64,000 bases of DNA from Pseudomonas furukawaii. GTDB taxonomy: Bacteria > Pseudomonadota > Gammaproteobacteria > Pseudomonadales > Pseudomonadaceae. Position numbers and translations under genes: made by a program. The notes beneath the pieces are model-generated. The model was not told the DNA's origin and did not search any database. It was given only the letters and a program-made list of their open reading frames with translations. Of this stretch, positions 46,408 through 55,136 are shown piece after piece; position 1 is the first letter of the stretch, and each line of letters opens with the position of its first letter. Where the stretch lies: the NCBI RefSeq assembly GCF_002355475.1, contig NZ_AP014862.1, positions 1,550,001 through 1,614,000 on the forward strand, written 5' to 3'.

Positions 46408-47322
46408 GATGGGCCATGCTTCACCGCGCCTGCGGGCACGCCGATGGGTTTCGCTGCGCTCTACGCCATCCTACGGTCTGCTCGCCGGCACGCTTGTAGG
46501 GTGGGTCACGCTTCACCGACCCACCAGGGAGGTCCGGTGCGGGCACGCCGATGGGTTTCGCTGCGCTCTACGCCATCCTGCGGTCTGCTCGCCGGCACGC
46601 TTGTAGGGTGGGTCACGCTTCACCGACCCACCGGCGAGGTCCGCTGCGGGCACGCCGATGGGTTTCGCTGCGCTCTACGCCATCCTGCGGTCTGCTCGCC
46701 GGCACGCTTGTAGGGTGGGTCACGCTTCACCGACCCACCAGGGAGGTCCGGTGCGGGCACGCCGATGGGTTTCGCTGCGCTCTACGCCATCCTACGGTCT
46801 GCTCGCCGGCACGCTTGTAGGGTGGGTCACGCTTCACCGACCCACCAGGGAGGTCCGGTGCGGGCACGCCGATGGGTTTCGCTGCGCTCTACGCCATCCT
46901 ACGGTCTGCTCGCCGGCACGCTTGTAGGGTGGGTCACGCTTCACCGACCCACCGGCGAGGTCCGGTGCGGTCACGTCGATGGGTTTCGCTGCGCTCTACG
47001 CCATCCTACGGTCTGCTCGCCGGCACGCTGTGTAGGGTGGGTCACGCTTCACCGACCCACCGGCGAGGTCCGCTGCGGGCACGTTGATGGGTTTCGCTGC
47101 GCTCTACGCCATCCTACGAACCGCTCGGCGGCACGCTTGTAGGGTGGGTCACGCTTCACCGACCCACCGGCGAGGTCCGGTGCGGGTACGGCGATGGGTT
47201 TCGCTGCGCTCTACGCCATCCTACGGTCTGCTCGCCGGCACGCTTGTAGGGTGGGTCACGCTTCACCGACCCACCAGGGAGGTCCGATGCGGGCACGCCG
47301 ATGGGTTTCGCTGCGCTCTACT
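46408..47322 (+). repeat. Tandem array of 107-bp units containing REP-like palindromes (about 8.5 copies)
   Basis: The motif ATGGGTTTCGCTGCGCTCTA recurs at 46444, 46551, 46658, 46765, 46872, 46979, 47087, 47194 and 47301; one interval is 108 bp, the others 107. Each unit holds a REP-like half (CGCTCTACGCCATCCTACG) and a second palindrome GTGGGTC...GACCCAC. Units differ mainly in a short linker (AGGGAGGTCCGGTG or GGCGAGGTCCGCTG). The last copy breaks off near 47322. Open frames that run through the array are by-products of its composition. Confidence 0.93.
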
Positions 47323-47381
47323 GCGTTCAGCCCACATACGGATGCACTCCGGGGATGGCCCGCACCGTCCGTGTGCGGCCA

Positions 47382-48410
47382 TCACTCGTTACGGTAGCGC
47401 CGGGTTTCCGAGGGCAGGCAGCCGTAGCGGCGCTTGTACTCCTGGGCGAAACGGCCCAGATGGGCGAAGCCCCATTTGAAGGCCACGTCGGTCACCGAGA
47501 CCTGGCTGTCCTGCGTCAGTTCCTGGTGGACCCGCTCCAGCCGCAGGTTGCGCAGGTAGGCCATGGGGCTGGTGTTGCAGAACTCGCGGAAGCCGGCGAA
47601 CAGGGTGCGCACGCTGACCCCGGCGTGCTCGGCCAGTTGCTCGATGGTCAGCGGCTCGTGGGCGTGGGCGCGCAGGTACTCCTCGGTGCGGCGGACGAAA
47701 TGCGGCGAGATGACCTTGCCTCGGCCTTCGCCTTCCATGCGCGCCTTCAGGTTGTGGGGCTGGCCGTAGATCAGGGCGTTGAGCAGCACCGACTCGAACT
47801 GCTTGAGCACCAGCGGCTGGTGGATCGGATGCCCGGGCTGGGCGATGGCCTCCACCAGCATCTCCAGCAACTGCAGGAAGTAGCGGCCGCCAGGGCTGCC
47901 GAGATCGAGCTCCGGGTGGAACTCCAGCGGGCCTTCCAGCGGATGCCCCAGGTGCTGCGCGCAATGATGGCGAATCTCGTCCTGGTCGATGCGCAGGGCC
48001 AGTTGCGGTGCGTCGTGCTCCCAGCGCATGCGCACCGGCAGGCTGGGGGAGATCAGCGAGGCGCGCTCCGGCGAGGAAATGAAGCGGTGGCCATCGCAGT
48101 CGATGCGCGCGCGGCCGTGGATCGGCACCTGCACCAGGTAGAAGTCCTCCAGCCGGCCGGGGTCGATGTCCACGGTGGCGCCGTACTCCAGGCGATTGAG
48201 GGACAGCCGCCCGCGGCTCACGTGGTGCATCTGCGCGCTGACCGCATCGCCCGCCCGCAATGGCGTCAGTTCATGGGGTTTGAAAACGCCGCCCACGCGC
48301 TCGCGGATGGCGTCCAGGTCGTTGAGCAGGAACAACTGGTTATGGGGACTGAACAGCGGCGTTTGCAGGAATCGGCTGCCACCGTCCTCCTGACTCGGGT
48401 CCTGGATCAT
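47382..48410 (-). CDS. AraC-family regulator, probable activator of the indole-type cluster
   Basis: A 342-residue regulator with an N-terminal AraC_binding_2-like sensor (about 40-220) and C-terminal double HTH (LTIEQLAEHAGVSVRTLFAGF and VTDVAFKWGFAHLGRFAQEYKRRYG). It is divergent from the dienelactone hydrolase gene, as in iif/ind indole-degradation clusters where an AraC protein (IifR/IndR) activates the operon. Inducer presumably indole or a related aromatic; inferred from neighbours. Confidence 0.87.
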   Translation of the reverse strand: MIQDPSQEDGGSRFLQTPLFSPHNQLFLLNDLDAIRERVGGVFKPHELTPLRAGDAVSAQMHHVSRGRLSLNRLEYGATVDIDPGRLEDFYLVQVPIHGRARIDCDGHRFISSPERASLISPSLPVRMRWEHDAPQLALRIDQDEIRHHCAQHLGHPLEGPLEFHPELDLGSPGGRYFLQLLEMLVEAIAQPGHPIHQPLVLKQFESVLLNALIYGQPHNLKARMEGEGRGKVISPHFVRRTEEYLRAHAHEPLTIEQLAEHAGVSVRTLFAGFREFCNTSPMAYLRNLRLERVHQELTQDSQVSVTDVAFKWGFAHLGRFAQEYKRRYGCLPSETRRYRNE

Positions 48411-48758
48411 GGTGAGTCACCTCACAGGCTGCACGTTATCAAGGCAGGGCGTGGGACCGTGCACCACGGTAACTGCAGTATCCGGATACCGCCTGCGGTC
48501 ACCGGATAGTCCGCCACGCCTGTCTGTTTCTTTTTGTCCCCTCGATGGGGGTTGTCGGGTGTAGCAGCAAGAGGCGCGCCAGGGGCGGGCCGACCCCGGC
48601 GCGGCGGCTCGGGTCCAAGAGCCTACAACGTCGTGCCTTTCCATAGGTCAGAAAATTCCTGCATACAGCGGACGCTCGTTGCAGAGAGCGGATAGAGGCC
48701 TCCCGGTCCGGACGCGGAAGATCGACTCGTACCTTCCCACTCCCCTTGGAGGCATACC
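48411..48758 (+). promoter_or_regulatory. Divergent control region with CCGGATA repeats
   Basis: No gene seen. CCGGATA occurs at 48482-48488 (within palindrome TATCCGGATA, 48479-48488) and again at 48502-48508. The 20-bp start-to-start distance suits AraC-type direct-repeat binding. TGGAGG lies just before the dienelactone hydrolase ATG. Confidence 0.5.
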
Positions 48759-50003
48759 ATGAAAGGCCGCTACATCCAGGTGCCGGCGACAACCGGCGAG
48801 CTCTTCCAGGCCTACCTCGCGACCTCGGTGGACGGCCGGGGGCCGGGCATCGTCCTGTGCCAGGAGATCTTCGGCGTCAACCAGGCCATGCGCGAGACCG
48901 CCGACCTGCTGGCCGAAGAGGGCTACACCGTGCTGGTGCCCGACCTCTACTGGCGCCAGGAGCGCGGGGTCGACCTGGGCTACGACGAAGCGGACTTCGC
49001 CCGCGCCTTCAGCCTCTACCAGGGCTTCGACGAAGCCCTGGGCGTCGAGGACATCGGCGCCACCCTCAAGGCCCTGGATGCGCTGGATGCGTGCGAGGGC
49101 GAGCTGGGCGTGGTCGGCTACTGCCTCGGCGGCAAGCTGGCCTACCTCGCCGGTTGCCGCCTGCCCCAGGTGGCCTGCGCCGTGGGTTACTACGGCGTCG
49201 GCATCGAAAAGGCCCTGCACGAGGCCGAGGGCCTGGGTGGCCGCCGGCTGGTGCTGCACCTGGCCGAGCTGGACGCCTACTGCCCGGCCGAGGCGCGGGA
49301 GGCCATCCAGACCGCCCTGGGTCGCCTGCCCGGCGTCGAGCTCTATGTCTACCCGGGCGTCGACCACGCCTTCGCCCGCCTGGGTGGCCATCACTACCGG
49401 AAGAGCGCCGCGCTGCTGGCCCACGAGCGCAGCGTGGCCGCGCTGCGTCGCACCCTGGGCCCGGACTACAACCTCTCGGCGCTCTGGGAGGAACACATCC
49501 GCCACGAGTTCGACACCCGCGACGTACCCGCCACCATGGCCACCATGGTCGACGAACCCTACGTGAACCACATCCCCACCATGACCGGCGGGGTCGGGCA
49601 GCGGGAGCTGTCGCGCTTCTACCGCTACCACTTCGTCCACGGCAATCCCGAGGACATGGCGCTGACGCCGATCTCCCGCACGGTCGGCGCCAGCCAGATC
49701 GTCGACGAATTCATCATGACCTTCACCCACGACCGCGAGGTGGACTGGCTGCTGCCGGGCGTCGCCCCCACCGGCAAGCGGGTGGAGATCCCCATGCTCG
49801 GGGTGGTCAAGTTCCGCGGGCCGAAGCTCTACCACGAGCACATCTACTGGGACCAGGCCAGCGTGCTGGTGCAGATCGGCCTGCTCGACCCCAGCGGCTT
49901 GCCGGTGGCCGGCCGCGAGACCGCGCAGAAGCTGCTGGACGAGAGCCTGCCCTCCAACACCCTGATGCCGAGCTGGCCCACCAGCGCCGGCAAGCCGGTC
50001 TGA
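48759..50003 (+). CDS. Dienelactone hydrolase / SnoaL-like fusion protein (IifA/IndD-type candidate)
   Basis: A 414-residue protein. Residues 1-240 are a dienelactone hydrolase fold with the complete triad Cys122 (GYCLGG), Asp172 and His203; residues 250-400 form an NTF2/SnoaL-like domain (LWEEHIRHEFDTRD, then YRYHFVHGNPEDM). Proteins of this kind sit first in indole-catabolic operons, where the partner step turns 3-hydroxyindolin-2-one toward anthranilate. Which domain does that, and whether the hydrolase triad is used, is unclear. TGGAGG precedes the ATG. First gene of five in the run. Confidence 0.83.
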   Translation: MKGRYIQVPATTGELFQAYLATSVDGRGPGIVLCQEIFGVNQAMRETADLLAEEGYTVLVPDLYWRQERGVDLGYDEADFARAFSLYQGFDEALGVEDIGATLKALDALDACEGELGVVGYCLGGKLAYLAGCRLPQVACAVGYYGVGIEKALHEAEGLGGRRLVLHLAELDAYCPAEAREAIQTALGRLPGVELYVYPGVDHAFARLGGHHYRKSAALLAHERSVAALRRTLGPDYNLSALWEEHIRHEFDTRDVPATMATMVDEPYVNHIPTMTGGVGQRELSRFYRYHFVHGNPEDMALTPISRTVGASQIVDEFIMTFTHDREVDWLLPGVAPTGKRVEIPMLGVVKFRGPKLYHEHIYWDQASVLVQIGLLDPSGLPVAGRETAQKLLDESLPSNTLMPSWPTSAGKPV

Positions 50004-50013
50004 GGTGCCCGCC

Positions 50014-50799
50014 ATGGACCGAAGCCTTGCCAAGGTCGCCGTCATCAGCGGCGGCGCCACCCTGATCGGCGGCGCGGTGGCCCGCGCGCTGATCGAGTCC
50101 GGCCACCGCGTGGCCCTGTTCGACATCGACGCCGAGGCCGCCCAGCGGGTGGCCGGGGAGCTGGGCGATGCCGCGCGCTTCCACGCCGTGGACATCACCG
50201 ACGATGCCGCCCTCGACCGGGCGGTGGCGGCGGTGCGCCAGGACCTGGGCCCGGTGGACACCCTGGTCAACCTGGCCTGCACCTACCTCGACGACGGCGC
50301 CGGTTCCAGCCGCGCCGACTGGCTCAAGGCGCTGGACGTCAACCTGGTCTCGGCGGTGGCGCTGACCCGCGCCGTCCACGCCGACCTCAAGGCGCGGCGC
50401 GGCAGCGTGGTGAACTTCACCTCCATCTCCGCCCGCTGCGCCCAGACCGGCCGCTGGGTGTACCCGGTGTCCAAGGCCGCCATGCTGCAGCTGACCCGCT
50501 CCATGGCCATGGACTTCGCCGCCGACGGCATCCGCGTCAACTCGGTGTCGCCGGGCTGGACCTGGTCCCGGGTGATCAGCGAGGTGAGCGGCGGCGACCG
50601 CGCCCGGGCGGACCGGGTCGCGGCTTCCTACCACCTGCTGGGGCGCCTGGGCGACCCGGCGGAAGTGGCGGCGGTGGTGGCCTTCCTCTGCTCGCCGGCG
50701 GCCAGCTTCGTCACCGGCGCCGACTACGCCGTCGATGGCGGCTACTCGGTGATGGGGCCGGAGCAGAACCTGCCGGCCATCCCGCGCCTGGCCGAGTAG
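50014..50799 (+). CDS. Short-chain dehydrogenase/reductase (indole dihydrodiol dehydrogenase candidate)
   Basis: A 261-residue SDR. The cofactor motif is SGGATLIGGAVA, catalytic Tyr and Lys lie in YPVSKAA, Ser in NFTSISA, and the C-terminal DGGYSVM is typical. ATG 50014 follows GAGGTG; GTG 50005 is an alternative. In iif-type clusters the SDR oxidises the dihydrodiol formed from indole epoxide. It starts 10 nt after the hydrolase stop. Role from context. Confidence 0.85.
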   Translation: MDRSLAKVAVISGGATLIGGAVARALIESGHRVALFDIDAEAAQRVAGELGDAARFHAVDITDDAALDRAVAAVRQDLGPVDTLVNLACTYLDDGAGSSRADWLKALDVNLVSAVALTRAVHADLKARRGSVVNFTSISARCAQTGRWVYPVSKAAMLQLTRSMAMDFAADGIRVNSVSPGWTWSRVISEVSGGDRARADRVAASYHLLGRLGDPAEVAAVVAFLCSPAASFVTGADYAVDGGYSVMGPEQNLPAIPRLAE

Positions 50800-50886
50800 G
50801 CCGGCGCCATGAAACGACTTTTCCACAGCCTGTTCGGCGCCCGCCTGGCGCCGCAGTCCCAACCGTCGCACTCCAGGAGAACAACA

Positions 50887-52125
50887 ATGCGTCGCATCGC
50901 TATCGTCGGAGCCGGCCAGGCCGGCCTGCAACTGGCCCTTGGCCTTCTCGCCAAGGGCTACCAGGTCACCCTCACCACCAACCGCACCGCCGAGGAGGTG
51001 CGCAACGGCAAGGTCATGTCCAGCCAGTGCATGTTCCACAGCGCGCTGCAGACCGAGCGCGACCTGGGCCTGAACTTCTGGGAGGACGAGTGCCCGGCGG
51101 TGGAGGGCATCGGCCTCACCGTGCCGCACCCGGAGCGTCCCGGCGAGCGCCTGTTCAGCTGGTCCGCGCGGCTGGAGCGCTACGCCCAGTCGGTGGACCA
51201 GCGGGTGAAGATGCCGGTGTGGATGGAGGAATTCCAGCGCCGTGGCGGCGAGCTGGTGATCCAGGACGTGGGCCTGGAAGAGCTGGAGCGGCTGTCGGCC
51301 AGCCATGACCTGGTGCTGCTGGCGGCGGGCAAGGGGGAGATCGTCAACCTCTTCCCCCGCGACACCGCGCGCACCCGGTTCCAGCAGCCCCAGCGCGCGC
51401 TGGCGCTGACCTACGTGAAGGGCATGGCGCCGATGTCGCCCTTCTCGCGGGTGGCCTTCAACCTCATCCCCGGTGTCGGCGAGTACTTCGTGTTTCCCTG
51501 CCTGACCACCAGCGGGCCCTGCGAGATCATGGTGTTCGAGGGCATTCCCGGTGGCCCCATGGATTGCTGGCAGGGCGTCACCGCGCCGGAGCAGCACCTG
51601 GAGAAGAGCCTGGAGATCGTCCGCCGCTACCTGCCCTGGGAGGCCGAGCGCTGCCAGTCCCTCGAACTCACCGATGACAAGGGTTTCCTGTCCGGCCGCT
51701 TCACCCCGATGGTGCGCAAGCCGGTGCTGGAGCTGCCGTCCGGGCGGCATGTGTTCGGCATGGCCGACGCCCTGGTGGTCAACGACCCCATCACCGGCCA
51801 GGGCTCCAACAACGCCGCCAAATGCAGCCGTGTCTACCTCGACGCCATCCTCGCCCAGGGCGACCAGCCCTTCACCAGTGGCTGGATGCACCAGACCTTC
51901 GAGCGCTACTGGGACTACGCCCAGCACGTGGTGAGCTGGACCAATTCCATGCTCCTGCCGCCCGCGCCGCACCTCCTCGAACTGCTCGGCGCCGCCAGCC
52001 AGAGCCGGGCGCTGGCCTCGGTCATCACCAACGGCTTCGACGACCCGCGCCGCTTCGCGCCCTGGTGGTTCGACGCCGCGTCCTGCCAGGACCTGATCCA
52101 CAAGCTCAGCCGCCAGGCCGCCTGA
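50887..52125 (+). CDS. StyA-like FAD monooxygenase (styrene/indole monooxygenase family)
   Basis: A 412-residue flavoprotein epoxidase. The N-terminal FAD motif IVGAGQAGLQLA (5-16) and the sequence NGKVMSSQCMFHSALQTERD are typical of StyA/IndA-type oxygenases that use reduced FAD from a separate reductase. ATG 50887 is chosen for its AGGAGA and the conserved start MRRIAIVGAGQAG. The reductase gene lies 15 nt downstream. Beside the AraC, DLH-SnoaL and SDR genes, indole is the most likely substrate; styrene-type activity is possible but no StyC or StyD gene is present. Expression might give indigo from indole. Confidence 0.88.
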   Translation: MRRIAIVGAGQAGLQLALGLLAKGYQVTLTTNRTAEEVRNGKVMSSQCMFHSALQTERDLGLNFWEDECPAVEGIGLTVPHPERPGERLFSWSARLERYAQSVDQRVKMPVWMEEFQRRGGELVIQDVGLEELERLSASHDLVLLAAGKGEIVNLFPRDTARTRFQQPQRALALTYVKGMAPMSPFSRVAFNLIPGVGEYFVFPCLTTSGPCEIMVFEGIPGGPMDCWQGVTAPEQHLEKSLEIVRRYLPWEAERCQSLELTDDKGFLSGRFTPMVRKPVLELPSGRHVFGMADALVVNDPITGQGSNNAAKCSRVYLDAILAQGDQPFTSGWMHQTFERYWDYAQHVVSWTNSMLLPPAPHLLELLGAASQSRALASVITNGFDDPRRFAPWWFDAASCQDLIHKLSRQAA

Positions 52126-52140
52126 CCCCGGAGAACCGCC

Positions 52141-52683
52141 ATGAACGCCAGTATCCACGCCCCGCATTTCGACGACCTGGTCGCCGCCACCGACAGCGAG
52201 CCGCGCGCCCTGCGCAACCTGCTCGGCCAGTTCGCCACCGGCGTCACCGTGATCACCACCCGCAGCGTCGACGGACGCAACGTGGGGATGACCGCCAACT
52301 CCTTTTCCTCGGTGTCCCTGGACCCGCCGCTGGTGCTCTGGAGCATTTCCCGCAGCGCGCCGAGCCTGCCGGACTTCCTCGCCGCCAGCCACTTCGCCAT
52401 CAACGTGCTGGGCGCCGACCAGCACGGGCTGTCCGGGCAGTTCGCCCGGGGCGCGGCCGACAAGTTCGATGGGGTGAGCTTCCGCACCGCCGCCGGCGGC
52501 GTGCCGGTGCTGGAGGGGGTGATCGCGGCGCTGGTCTGCCGCAACCTCACCCAGTACGACGGCGGCGACCACCTGATCTTCCTTGGCCAGATCGAGCATT
52601 ACCGACACGGCGGCGGAGAACCGCTGGTCTTCCATGCCGGCCAGTACCGGGTCGCCGCCGCGCACCCGGCCCTCGGCCAGTAA
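52141..52683 (+). CDS. Flavin reductase (StyB/IifD-type)
   Basis: A 180-residue flavin reductase-like protein (FMN-binding split barrel): LRNLLGQFATGVTVITTRSVDG, then TANSFSSVSLDPPLVLWSI, and the C-terminal HxLIFLGQIEHY pattern. It reduces FAD with NAD(P)H for the monooxygenase. GGAGAA precedes ATG 52141. Two-component arrangement with the gene before it. Confidence 0.9.
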   Translation: MNASIHAPHFDDLVAATDSEPRALRNLLGQFATGVTVITTRSVDGRNVGMTANSFSSVSLDPPLVLWSISRSAPSLPDFLAASHFAINVLGADQHGLSGQFARGAADKFDGVSFRTAAGGVPVLEGVIAALVCRNLTQYDGGDHLIFLGQIEHYRHGGGEPLVFHAGQYRVAAAHPALGQ

Positions 52684-52715
52684 CGCTGCCTCCCGCCTTG
52701 CGCAAGGGAAACACC

Positions 52716-53663
52716 ATGACAAGAACCAATAAAGCGTTGCAGCTGTGCGTGCTCGCCTCCGGCCTGGTGGCCGGTCAGGCATCCCAGGCCTATGACCTGC
52801 CGGTGGTCAACCTGGGCCTCACCACCTTCCTCGACGGCGGCCTGCCGGCGGGCCCCGGCTGGTACATCCAGCAGTACTTCCAGGACTACCGCGCCGACCA
52901 CCTGAAGGACCAGCGCGGCGACGACCTGCCGCTGCCCCGGCAGGACCTCCACTACCAGGTGGCGGTGACCCAGCTCAGCTACCTGTCCGACCTGCGCCTG
53001 GGCAACGCCAGCCTGGGCCTGAACGCGGTGCTGCCGGTGGTCACCCGCATGGACCTGGACGACGGACTGAACAACGCGGCCCTCAAGGCCCAGGATGGCG
53101 TCGGCGACCTGCTGGTCGGTCCCTTCATCCAGTTCGACCCGATCATGGGCCCGGACGGCCCGCGCTTCGTCCACCGCATCGAGCTGCAGGTCAACCTGCC
53201 CACCGGCAAGTACGACGAGGACCAGGCCATCAACCCCGGCGCCAACGCCTGGTCGTTCAATCCCTACTGGGCCGCCACCTACTGGTTCACGCCGAAGTGG
53301 AGCGCGTCGCTGCGGGCCCACTACCTCTACAACGGCAAGAACGAGGACCCCAACTACAGCTACGGCGGTGCCGACGACCTCCAGGCCGGCCAGGCCGTGC
53401 ACGCCAACTTCGCCACCGAGTACGCGGTGACGCCGCAGTTGCGCCTGGGGATCAACGGCTACTGGCTGAACCAGTTCACCGACACCAGGATCGATGGCCA
53501 CGAGGTCTCCGGGCGCCGCGAGCGGGTCTGGGCCATCGGGCCGGGAGCGATGTACAGCTTCTCCCAGGAGGACCACCTGGTGGTGAACGCCTACGTCGAG
53601 CAGGACGTCGAGAACCGCCCCGAAGGCTCGCGGGTGCAGGTGCGCTACGTGCACCACTTCTGA
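52716..53663 (+). CDS. Outer-membrane transporter (Phenol_MetA_deg family)
   Basis: A 315-residue secreted beta-barrel protein with signal peptide ending SQAYD, a GLTTFLDGGLPAGPGWYIQQYF start and C-terminal Phe. It matches the SphA/MetA-pathway phenol degradation family that assists entry of aromatic compounds. CAAGGGAA precedes ATG 52716. Last gene of the cluster; its product likely admits the aromatic substrate through the outer membrane. Confidence 0.83.
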   Translation: MTRTNKALQLCVLASGLVAGQASQAYDLPVVNLGLTTFLDGGLPAGPGWYIQQYFQDYRADHLKDQRGDDLPLPRQDLHYQVAVTQLSYLSDLRLGNASLGLNAVLPVVTRMDLDDGLNNAALKAQDGVGDLLVGPFIQFDPIMGPDGPRFVHRIELQVNLPTGKYDEDQAINPGANAWSFNPYWAATYWFTPKWSASLRAHYLYNGKNEDPNYSYGGADDLQAGQAVHANFATEYAVTPQLRLGINGYWLNQFTDTRIDGHEVSGRRERVWAIGPGAMYSFSQEDHLVVNAYVEQDVENRPEGSRVQVRYVHHF

Positions 53664-53705
53664 GATCGCAAGGACGTCCTCGGGTCGTCCCTTCAGCCCG
53701 CCCAT

Positions 53706-53844
53706 CAGGCTGTGTGAAAACTACTGTGCTCGGTCAGGCTGCGCTGAACACCGGCTGAAAAGGCTCATTTACCGCTCGTAAACGGCGCCTTTCACCGTTC
53801 TCTGCCTTGCCTGGCCATCGCTCACCTCGTTTTCACGCGGCCTG
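53706..53844. mobile_element. MITE-like element, 139 bp
   Basis: The ends CAGGCTGTGTGAAAAC (53706-53721) and GTTTTCACGCGGCCTG (53829-53844) are inverted repeats with 14 of 16 matches, and the interior has no gene. GGCTGTGTGAAAAC-type ends are common among Pseudomonas insertion sequences, so this may be a non-autonomous derivative. No clear target duplication is visible. Confidence 0.6.
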
Positions 53845-53862
53845 CCACGGCGGGCTTTTTTT
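53840..53862 (+). terminator. Terminator formed at the right end of the MITE
   Basis: GCCTGC, loop CACG, GCGGGC, then seven T. It overlaps the last bases of the inverted repeat and would terminate the indole-type operon. Confidence 0.7.
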
Positions 53863-53956
53863 GCGTGCCGCAGTGCGGGGCGGGCGTCGTGGCCAGCCGG
53901 GAGCGTCCCATGGCCGCAACCGTTAGAATCATCGCCCCCCAACCCGAGCAACGCCC

Positions 53957-54817
53957 ATGGATATCGATCTGGCGCGCACCTTCCTGGAGATCGTCCGCAC
54001 CGGCAGCTTCGTCGCCGCCGCCGAACGCCTGCACGTCACCCAGACCACCATCACCGCGCGGGTACAGAACCTGGAGCAGCAGCTGGACTGCCGGCTCTTC
54101 GTGCGCAATCGCGCCGGGGCGCGGCTGACGGTCGACGGCGAGGTCTTCGTGCCCTACGCCACGCAGCTGGTGCAGACCTGGGAAGCGGCGCGGCGTGACC
54201 TGCCGCTGCCACGGGGCTTTGGCGACGTGCTCAACGTCGGCGGCGAGGTGAGCCTGTGCAACCCGCTGATCCTCGACTGGGTCATCCGCCTGCGCCAGCG
54301 GATGCCGTCCCACGCCATTCGTGCCGAAGTCGGCGAGGCCGGCCATGTTCAGAAGCTGCTGCGCGCCGGGGTGCTGGACGTCGCCCTGCTGTATCGCCCG
54401 GAATACTGGTCCGGGATGCAGGTGGAGCTGGTGCTGGAGGAGAAGCTGATCCAGGTGCGTTCCACCCGCAGCGCCGAGCCTTACCTCTACAACGACTGGG
54501 GACCGGAGTTTCGCGAGCGCCATGATGCCGCGCTGCCGGACAAGGCCCGCGCGGCGCTGACCACCAACCTGCCGCCGCTGGCCCTGCAGTACATCCTGCA
54601 ATGCGGCGGCAGCGGCTACTTCCGTACCCGTGTGGTCCAGGCGCATCTGGACAGCGGTGCCCTGGAGCGCGTGGAACTGGCGCCGGAGTTCACCTGCCCC
54701 ACCTACCTCGCCTATTCGCGGGACAAGGATTCGCCGGCGCTGCGCCAGGCCATCGAGCTGCTGAAGGAGGTGGTGGCCGAGGGCATCGATTGGCGCCTGG
54801 GCGGGGAGATGCTCTAG
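53957..54817 (+). CDS. LysR-family transcriptional regulator
   Basis: A 286-residue LysR regulator with N-terminal winged HTH (SFVAAAERLHVTQTTITARVQNLE) and an effector domain beginning VLNVGGEVSLCNPLIL. ATG 53957 opens MDIDLARTFLEIVRTGS. The left neighbour is separated by a terminator and the right neighbour is convergent, so its target is not evident. It could still regulate the aromatic cluster or distant genes. Confidence 0.87.
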   Translation: MDIDLARTFLEIVRTGSFVAAAERLHVTQTTITARVQNLEQQLDCRLFVRNRAGARLTVDGEVFVPYATQLVQTWEAARRDLPLPRGFGDVLNVGGEVSLCNPLILDWVIRLRQRMPSHAIRAEVGEAGHVQKLLRAGVLDVALLYRPEYWSGMQVELVLEEKLIQVRSTRSAEPYLYNDWGPEFRERHDAALPDKARAALTTNLPPLALQYILQCGGSGYFRTRVVQAHLDSGALERVELAPEFTCPTYLAYSRDKDSPALRQAIELLKEVVAEGIDWRLGGEML

Positions 54818-54849
54818 GAAGGGGTGACGAAGGGGGACGAGGGCAAGGT

Positions 54850-54875
54850 AAAAAACGAGGGGCCTTGCGGCCCTC
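54850..54875 (-). terminator. Leftward terminator-like hairpin
   Basis: GAGGGGCC, loop TTGC, GGCCCTC with a small bulge; on the minus strand it is followed by T6. It would stop leftward transcription arriving from the CigR-like gene. Confidence 0.6.
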
Positions 54876-55136
54876 ATCGAACCCACCGGGTGGTGGGGGT
54901 TCCATCCCTGGAAAATGGAAATGTCTGCAAGGTTCCCGACCTCGGCCCGAGCCGGGTGGGGAGCCGCGAACCGGGTGATCCTACGGAAGAACGCAAGATC
55001 AGGGCTAATGAATAGTCTTGCAGTTTTAGTTCAACAAATTTGCATTCAAACGCGCCGGGAAGCCTGGATGCTTCGCGCGGTCCCCGGAAACTGCGGGCTC
55101 CGGATTGCCGGAACCCGCCGTCTCCGGGCGCCTCGA
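54876..55136. other. Non-coding region, no feature recognised
   Basis: About 260 bp without a convincing gene. AT-richer around 55005-55050 (AATAGTCTTGCAGTTTTAG). Nothing else recognised. Confidence 0.4.

Noticed and set aside
46408-47322. CRISPR array
   Set aside because: Units are nearly identical throughout, with no unique spacers, and no cas genes are nearby.
46444-47479. Overlapping 70-130 residue open frames through the tandem array
   Set aside because: They repeat the same peptide in successive frames because the unit is 107 bp. No ribosome sites; by-product of repeat composition.
49807-52782. 991-codon minus-strand frame across the indole-type cluster
   Set aside because: Antisense shadow over four firmly assigned genes, with low-complexity Gly/His/Gln/Arg composition.
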